Positions 58,542 to 64,000 of a DNA stretch of 64,000 bases are shown here, one piece after another. The stretch lies in assembly GCA_020558355.1 (NCBI GenBank), contig JAJCKG010000001.1, forward strand, positions 248,001 through 312,000, written 5' to 3'. Each line of letters opens with the position of its first letter. Position 1 is the first letter of the stretch. Position numbers and translations under genes: made by a program. The notes under the pieces were generated by a model that saw only the letters and a list, made by a program, of their open reading frames with translations, did no database searches and was not told the origin of the DNA. The DNA comes from a bacterium 210820-DFI.6.37. GTDB lineage: Bacteria; Bacillota; Clostridia; Peptostreptococcales; Anaerovoracaceae.

Positions 58542-60974
58542 TTACATTTCTCTTAAAACGGCATTGATTTTTTCTTTTAGTGCTTCAAGAACTTTATCAT
58601 GAACTTTTGCTACATCTTCATCTGTGAGCGTCTTGTCTTTGTCTCTATAGGTTAAAGCAAAAGCTACACTCTTCTTGCCTTCCGCAACCTGTTTGCCCCG
58701 GTAAACGTCAAACAGACGCGCCTTTTCAAGGATTGATCCCCCCTGTTCTTTAATAACAGCTTCTATTTCACCTACCTGCACCTCTTCATCTACAAGCAGG
58801 GCGATATCTCTCGACGTTGCCGGATATTTCGGCAGCGGGGTATAAGCCTTTTCAATATTCGCGTGACGAATCACCGCGTCAAAGAGCAGCTCACAGCAGT
58901 AGCTCCGTGTGCCGATTCCAAATTTATCCGCTACATCCGGATAAATTTCTCCCATAATGCCCAGTTCTTCATCGCCTACGGATATTCTCGCGCAGCGGCC
59001 CGGATGATATACACCGTATTCCGATTCCGCGGTAAAGACAGGCTCCGGCAGGCCCAGAATCTTCAGCAGCTCTGTAACGATTCCCTTCAGTGTGAAGAAA
59101 TCCGCGTCTTTTCCATAAAGTCCAACGCAAAGGCCCGTATCCTCTTCCGGAAGATCGCCTTCACGGATAAAGCTTGTTGTAAAAGTGCTGCCGATTTCAA
59201 AAGCGCTTACAGCCTCAATGTTTCTGGAATAGTTTCTTCCCAGCACCTCCAGCATATTCGGCGTCAGGATGGTCCGCATCACAGAGTTTTCTTCTCCCAG
59301 CGGATTGAGGATCTTTACAAAGGCTCTTTCCCAGGAGTCTTCATCGATCCTTACATCATCCACACCTTTTGGGCTTACAAAGGAATAGGTCTGCACTTCA
59401 TTGAGCCCTAACGCGCACAATGTGTCTCTTGCGATATCAATAAGGCCCCGCTCCCTGGATTTTCCGGATTCGGAATTTCCCTTCGGAAGGGTGACAGGAA
59501 GTCTGTCATAGCCGTACATTCTGGCAACCTCTTCGATAAAGTCTACTTCCTCAAGCATATCCTGTCTTATGGTCGGCGGAGTTACCTTTAATACCGGTCC
59601 TTCTCCTTCCACCTTCATTTCCAGACTTTCAAAGATTTTTATCATTTCCCGCGCGGGAAGCTCGATGCCCAGCACCTTGTTGATCCGGTCTACCCGTACA
59701 TCGATGGTCCGCGGAACAAATTCCTTCGGGTAAACATCCACCGTGCCGGAGGCTACCTTTCCGCAGCCCAGGATCTCAATCAGGCGGCATACCCGATCAG
59801 CGGCCGCCTGGCACAGGTTCGGGTCGATTCCCTTTTCAAATCTTGCGGAAGCTTCCGTCCTGAGTCCCAGTTTTTTGGATGTGGCCCGGATACTGTCTCC
59901 GTTAAAGTTGGCCGATTCAATGAGGATGGTCGTTGTATCTTCCTCGATCTCCGAGTTGAGACCGCCCATTACGCCCGCAATGGCAACGCCTCTCTGTCCG
60001 TCCTTAATCAGCAGCATATCCTTAGTCAGGGTACGCTCTGTATTATCCAGTGTTGTAAAGGTTTCCCCTTCCTGGGCGCATTCCACAACAATCTTATTGT
60101 CATGAAGCTGGCGGATATCGAACGCGTGAAGCGGCTGTCCGTATTCCAGCATTACAAAGTTGGTAATATCTACTATATTATTAATCGGACGCATACCGGC
60201 GTACATAAGCCGCTTCTGCAGCCACCAAGGGGACTGACCGATTTTCACATCTGTAACGATTCTCGCGGCGTACCGTCTGCACAGCTCCGGCTCTTTGATC
60301 TCTACCTGAATGAAATCCTTTGCCTGTTTGTCTGTTTCTTCCCTGCATTCCGTATCCGGATATTTGAGCGTTTCGCCAAACGTAGCCGCCGCTTCCCTTG
60401 CCATTCCGGTCATGGAAAGGCAGTCCGGCCGGTTCGGCGTAATTTCAAAGTCAACAACAGCCTGCTTTAAACCCAGAGCTTCGGCAAAATCCTGTCCCAG
60501 AGGATATTCTTCTTCCAGGATCCAGATGCCGTCCTTATGGGCTACAGGAACGACTTTATCATCGAATCCCAGCTCTCCGGCAGAACACAGCATCCCGAAG
60601 GATTCCACGCCTCTCAGCTTTCCCTTTGTGATTTTGGTTCCGCCTTCTTCCTTTGCCTTTCCATGGAGCGGTCCCGGGATCCGGCTCTTGTGAAGCGCCA
60701 CCGGAACGTAAGCTCCCTCAAAGACATTAGGCGCGCCTGTTACGATCTGAACAGGCTCTTCTTTTCCTATGTTTATCATACACACCACCAGCTTGTCAGC
60801 ATTAGGGTGTTTTTCTATTTTCTCAATTTTTCCTACGACAACGTTTTCCATTTCCTCGCAGAAATATTCGCAGGTTTCCAGGTTGGACCCGGACATGATC
60901 ATTCTGTCGCAGAATTCTTTTGTGTCCACATTGATATCTGTATAATCTTTCAGCCACTCGATTGGAACTAACAT
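58542..60974 (-). CDS. pheT: Phenylalanyl-tRNA synthetase beta subunit
   Basis: 810 aa. Includes an N-terminal EMAP/tRNA-binding-like domain (VVGKIEKIEKHPNADKL), B3/B4 editing domain, B5 domain and C-terminal anticodon-binding FDX-ACB domain (PLPKYPATSRDIALLVDE). Forms the alpha2-beta2 enzyme with pheS, 12 nt upstream. GGAGGTG precedes the ATG. Confidence 0.97.
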   Translation of the reverse strand: MLVPIEWLKDYTDINVDTKEFCDRMIMSGSNLETCEYFCEEMENVVVGKIEKIEKHPNADKLVVCMINIGKEEPVQIVTGAPNVFEGAYVPVALHKSRIPGPLHGKAKEEGGTKITKGKLRGVESFGMLCSAGELGFDDKVVPVAHKDGIWILEEEYPLGQDFAEALGLKQAVVDFEITPNRPDCLSMTGMAREAAATFGETLKYPDTECREETDKQAKDFIQVEIKEPELCRRYAARIVTDVKIGQSPWWLQKRLMYAGMRPINNIVDITNFVMLEYGQPLHAFDIRQLHDNKIVVECAQEGETFTTLDNTERTLTKDMLLIKDGQRGVAIAGVMGGLNSEIEEDTTTILIESANFNGDSIRATSKKLGLRTEASARFEKGIDPNLCQAAADRVCRLIEILGCGKVASGTVDVYPKEFVPRTIDVRVDRINKVLGIELPAREMIKIFESLEMKVEGEGPVLKVTPPTIRQDMLEEVDFIEEVARMYGYDRLPVTLPKGNSESGKSRERGLIDIARDTLCALGLNEVQTYSFVSPKGVDDVRIDEDSWERAFVKILNPLGEENSVMRTILTPNMLEVLGRNYSRNIEAVSAFEIGSTFTTSFIREGDLPEEDTGLCVGLYGKDADFFTLKGIVTELLKILGLPEPVFTAESEYGVYHPGRCARISVGDEELGIMGEIYPDVADKFGIGTRSYCCELLFDAVIRHANIEKAYTPLPKYPATSRDIALLVDEEVQVGEIEAVIKEQGGSILEKARLFDVYRGKQVAEGKKSVAFALTYRDKDKTLTDEDVAKVHDKVLEALKEKINAVLREM

Positions 60975-60986
60975 CTACGGCACCTC

Positions 60987-62009
60987 CTATTTGAACTGGT
61001 TGATGAAACGCATATCGTTTTCATAGAACAGACGGATATCATCAACACCATACTTTAACATTGCGATTCGTTCCACACCCATACCAAAGGCAAAGCCGGT
61101 ATATTTTTCCGTATCAATACCGCCTACCGCCAATACGTTAGGGTGTACCATCCCGCAGCCCAGGATCTCAATCCAGCCGCTGCCCTTGCAGATCCTGCAG
61201 CCCTTTCCGCCGCATTTAAAGCAGGACACGTCCATCTCCGCGCTTGGCTCTGTGAACGGGAAGTGATGCGGTCTGAATTTGGTTCTTGTAGAAGAGCCGA
61301 ACAGCTGCTTTGCCATGCTGTCCAAGGTACCTTTCAAATCCGCCATAGTGATGCCTTCATCCACAATCAGGCCTTCCACCTGATGGAACATCGGTGAATG
61401 GGTCGCGTCCGGCGTATCACACCGGAAGCATCTTCCCGGAGCAATGACTTTGATCGGCGGCCGCTGATTCAGCAGGGTCCGGATCTGTACGGAGGAAGTA
61501 TGCGGTCTTAAAACCGTATCCTTGGCGATATAGAATGTATCGGTCATATCCCGCGACGGGTGATTCGGAGGAGAATTCAGAGCGTCAAAAGCATTGAATA
61601 CACTTTCCACCTGAGGCCCTTCCGCTATAGAATAACCCATAGACATAAAAATCTGTGAAATTTCTTCTATGGTAATGGTGATCGGATGCTTCACTCCCAG
61701 GCTCATATCCTTTCCCGGTTCTGTCACATCGATCTTTTCCATTTTAAACTGAGCTTCCTTCGCGGCCGCCTTTACCTGCGCCAGCTTTTCTTCCAGCAGC
61801 GCTTCGATTTCATTCCTTACCTTATTGGCAGCCTGCCCCAGTTCTTTCTTTTCTTCGGGAGCCAGTTTTCCCATCCCTCTCAGGATCTGTGTCAGCTGGC
61901 CTTTTTTGCCCAGTACTTTGACCCGGACCTCATCCGTCTCAGCCAAAGATTTTGCTTTTTCTAACTGTTCTTTTGCCTCCTGCAAAATGTTATTCAATTG
62001 AGTTTGCAT
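60987..62009 (-). CDS. pheS: Phenylalanyl-tRNA synthetase alpha subunit
   Basis: 340-aa class II catalytic subunit. N-terminal coiled coil, motif 2 region APGRCFRCDTPDATHSPMFHQ with the Phe pocket, FTEPSAEMDVSC, and motif 3 GFAFGMGVERIAML. 26 nt separate it from the upstream methyltransferase; no T-box leader is visible. Confidence 0.97.
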   Translation of the reverse strand: MQTQLNNILQEAKEQLEKAKSLAETDEVRVKVLGKKGQLTQILRGMGKLAPEEKKELGQAANKVRNEIEALLEEKLAQVKAAAKEAQFKMEKIDVTEPGKDMSLGVKHPITITIEEISQIFMSMGYSIAEGPQVESVFNAFDALNSPPNHPSRDMTDTFYIAKDTVLRPHTSSVQIRTLLNQRPPIKVIAPGRCFRCDTPDATHSPMFHQVEGLIVDEGITMADLKGTLDSMAKQLFGSSTRTKFRPHHFPFTEPSAEMDVSCFKCGGKGCRICKGSGWIEILGCGMVHPNVLAVGGIDTEKYTGFAFGMGVERIAMLKYGVDDIRLFYENDMRFINQFK

Positions 62010-62035
62010 ATATTTCTACCTCTCCAAATTATAAT

Positions 62036-62809
62036 CTATTTTCGAACAGACTCATACATCAGGACCCCCGCCGCCACCGCGGCGTTGAGGGAATCAATAT
62101 CGCCGGCCATAGGAATCTTAATGATTTTGTGAGCCAGCTTCATCAGTTCATCGGAAATCCCGTTTCCTTCATTTCCAATGATCAGTCCCGTATTTTGCTT
62201 CATGTCCACATCGTAATAATACAGCTCTGTGTCAAATCCTGTCGCCAGAATGTTCTTTCCGGTCTCTTCCAGAACAGAAACCGCTTCCTCGGGCGTTTCC
62301 GCGTAAAAAACCGGTACGCGAAACAGCGATCCGGCCGCTGCCCGTACGATCTTGGGCGAGAAAAGATCCGCGGTGCCCTTCATAGCCATAACTCCGCTGT
62401 AGCCCGCGGCGTCGGCAGTCCTTATAATGGTCCCGATATTGCCCGGATCCTGCAGCCGGTCCAGAAGGACCACATTTCCTGAGCCCTTCCTGATTTCCCC
62501 GCAGAAGGCTTCTCTGGTCATTTCTTTTTTTTCTACAACGGCCAGAATTCCCTGACTGGTAGTGGTCTGCGCCAGCTGTGAGAACAGCTTCCCGTCCGCT
62601 ACCGCGCAGGGGCATGGAAAGCTGTCAGGCCGCAGACCATAATCCGGCCTCGCGATAACCATAACCAGCTTTTGTCCTGTGGCTATGGCGTCCCGGATCA
62701 CCTTTTCCCCTTCAATCAGATACTGCCCGTACAGATCCCGGTACTTCCTCGCGGCCAGACGGCCGCACTGCTTATATAATCGATTGTCTTTTGATGTGAT
62801 CTGTTTCAT
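62036..62809 (-). CDS. TrmH/SpoU-family RNA 2'-O-methyltransferase
   Basis: 257-aa SPOUT methyltransferase. N-terminal substrate-binding domain (ITSKDNRLYK), then motif 1 in LLDRLQDPGNIGTIIRTADAAG, motif 2 in IIGNEGNGIS and motif 3 in IPMAGDIDSLNAAVAAGVLMYE, the knot that binds SAM. RlmB-like members methylate 23S rRNA. First gene of the pheST operon. AAAGGAAT precedes the ATG. Confidence 0.92.
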   Translation of the reverse strand: MKQITSKDNRLYKQCGRLAARKYRDLYGQYLIEGEKVIRDAIATGQKLVMVIARPDYGLRPDSFPCPCAVADGKLFSQLAQTTTSQGILAVVEKKEMTREAFCGEIRKGSGNVVLLDRLQDPGNIGTIIRTADAAGYSGVMAMKGTADLFSPKIVRAAAGSLFRVPVFYAETPEEAVSVLEETGKNILATGFDTELYYYDVDMKQNTGLIIGNEGNGISDELMKLAHKIIKIPMAGDIDSLNAAVAAGVLMYESVRK

Positions 62810-62824
62810 ATTCCTTTGATGAAG

Positions 62825-62847
62825 AAAAAGCCGGTCAACTGCCGGCT
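62825..62847 (-). terminator. Terminator after ftsZ
   Basis: Stem AGCCGG / CCGGCT with a 7-nt loop, then T5 on minus, about 22 nt after the ftsZ stop. Confidence 0.8.
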
Positions 62848-62869
62848 CTCCTTTATATCATTATTGATT

Positions 62870-63985
62870 CTACTTTGTCAAGAAGGTCGGAATCGTAAAG
62901 TCATCGTTCAGCAGACTGCTGTCCTTATCATCCTTGCTGTCCAGAACAGAATCCGCGGCAGCGTCACCGCCCGTCTTCTTCTCTGTCTCCACGCCCGGAA
63001 TCACAGAGCTGCTCAGAATTTCTTCGCTGGGTCTGCTTTCAAAACCGGTAGCAATCACTGTGATGAAGATTTCATCCTTGATATCCTCTTTGATCGCGGC
63101 GCCGAAGATAATGATCGCGTTGCTGTCAGCAGCCTTTTCGATCTCGCTTGCCGCTTCGTTGGCTTCCAGCATTCCCAGATCGTATCCGCCTGTAACATTG
63201 ATAAGTACCGCCTTCGCTCCATCGATGCTGGTTTCCAGAAGAGGACTTTCGATCGCGTCCTTGACAGCCTGTGAAACTCTTCCTTCTCCGGAACCCTTTC
63301 CTACGCCCATATGCGCAATTCCTCTGTCCTTCATTACCGTAGTTACATCGGCAAAGTCCAGATTGATGAGAGCGTCGTTGATAATCAGTTCGGAAATACC
63401 CTGAATACCCTGCTTCAGCACTTCATCAGCCATGTCGAAGGCTTCCAGAAGGGATGTGTTTTCTTCAACGGTTTCCAAAAGCTTGTCGTTTGGTACAATA
63501 ACCAGGGAATCTACATATTTTTTCAGGAATTTGATACCCAGCTCCGCGTGTTCTCCGCGTTTTTTGCCTTCGAATGTAAAAGGCTTTGTCACAACGCCTA
63601 CGGTCAGGATACCCATATCTTTTGCTACCTTTGCCACGATGGGAGCCGCTCCGGTTCCTGTACCGCCTCCCATACCCGCTGTGATGAACACCATATCAGC
63701 GCCGGTAATAAACTTGGACAGGTCCTCCAGGTTTTCCTCCGCGGACTTCTGGCCGATCTCAGGATTGCCGCCCGCGCCCAGACCTTTTGTCAGCTTTTCA
63801 CCGATCTGAAGCTTTGTCTCCGCCTTGCAGCGGGCCAGAGCCTGCTTGTCCGTATTTATCGCAATATAGGCTACGCCCTGCATGCCTGCATCTATCATTC
63901 TATTAACTGCGTTACATCCGCCGCCGCCCACACCAACGACTTTAATCTTTGCCGGCGTTGACTCGTTCATCTCAAATTGTAACAT
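62870..63985 (-). CDS. ftsZ: Cell division protein FtsZ
   Basis: 371-aa tubulin homologue that forms the division ring. GTP-binding signature [10 protein letters not shown] near 107-116 and the N-terminal [14 protein letters not shown]; the T7 loop NLDFADV near 209 and the C-terminal FtsA/SepF-binding peptide (DDFTIPTFL) near the end. GGGAGGTAATT precedes the ATG close to the window end, so upstream genes are out of view. The terminator after it indicates that ftsZ is the end of its unit. Confidence 0.98.
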   Translation of the reverse strand: MLQFEMNESTPAKIKVVGVGGGGCNAVNRMIDAGMQGVAYIAINTDKQALARCKAETKLQIGEKLTKGLGAGGNPEIGQKSAEENLEDLSKFITGADMVFITAGMGGGTGTGAAPIVAKVAKDMGILTVGVVTKPFTFEGKKRGEHAELGIKFLKKYVDSLVIVPNDKLLETVEENTSLLEAFDMADEVLKQGIQGISELIINDALINLDFADVTTVMKDRGIAHMGVGKGSGEGRVSQAVKDAIESPLLETSIDGAKAVLINVTGGYDLGMLEANEAASEIEKAADSNAIIIFGAAIKEDIKDEIFITVIATGFESRPSEEILSSSVIPGVETEKKTGGDAAADSVLDSKDDKDSSLLNDDFTIPTFLTK

Positions 63986-64000
63986 CAGAAATTACCTCCC

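Noticed and set aside
62010..62035. T-box leader before pheS
   Set aside because: The gap is only 26 nt, too short for a T-box.

Overview
The window is about 64 kb of chromosome from a low-to-mid GC Firmicute of class Clostridia. Evidence is spoVG and purR next to a murC/glmU/prs/pth/mfd block, split transketolase genes, glycyl-radical enzymology, AGGAGG-type ribosome sites, sigma-A promoters, TTG/GTG starts and a VanG-type ligase. A family such as Anaerovoracaceae would fit, but the genus cannot be fixed from the sequence.

Layout. (1) 1-2101, minus: the vanW, vanG-type D-Ala ligase, M15 peptidase order of vanG-type operons, cut by the window edge. (2) 2378-15209, minus: an eleven-gene catabolic operon (APC permease, arginase-fold enzyme, SDR, DUF4432 mutarotase-like protein, glycyl-radical activase, zinc alcohol dehydrogenase, glycyl-radical enzyme, two transketolase halves, aldehyde dehydrogenase, phosphofructokinase). 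A divergent MerR regulator (15339-16184) faces a 19-bp-spacer promoter. The substrate is unknown, and this is the best candidate for an undescribed system. (3) 16262-24733: housekeeping mfd, pth, prs, a glmU reduced to its acetyltransferase half, and murC on minus; purR and spoVG on plus. (4) 24850-28835: an amidohydrolase and an NhaC-type transporter divergent from a LuxR-type regulator. (5) 28836-30356: a gene-poor stretch with a long inverted repeat and a likely structured RNA, then feoA and six tRNAs (Met, Val, Asp, His, Gln, Cys). (6) 30505-37295: mnmM and pyk overlapping, a second amidohydrolase, an ArsB/CitM-type transporter, a small unknown protein and feoB. (7) 37392-40405: csoR and copA; copA ends in a CopZ-like domain that may have its own internal start. 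(8) 40476-45314: an unknown exported protein, an M15 peptidase and a YhgE/Pip protein with a divergent TetR regulator. (9) 45410-49194: an AT-rich accessory segment (DUF4143 ATPase, homing-endonuclease-repeat mini-protein, VanZ, Xre) ending at tRNA-fMet/Leu/Asn. (10) 49631-63985, minus: a folded non-coding element, then a long housekeeping operon (TrmH-type methyltransferase, pheS, pheT, zapA, mutS2, DUF523, argS, two radical SAM proteins, TPR protein) and ftsZ.

In the central operon the permease would import a substrate that the arginase-fold enzyme and the oxidoreductases process. The glycyl-radical enzyme, switched on by its activase, would do a radical elimination or cleavage under anoxia. 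The split transketolase, aldehyde dehydrogenase and phosphofructokinase would pass the carbon to glycolysis. The order of steps is inference; the family assignments are read from motifs.
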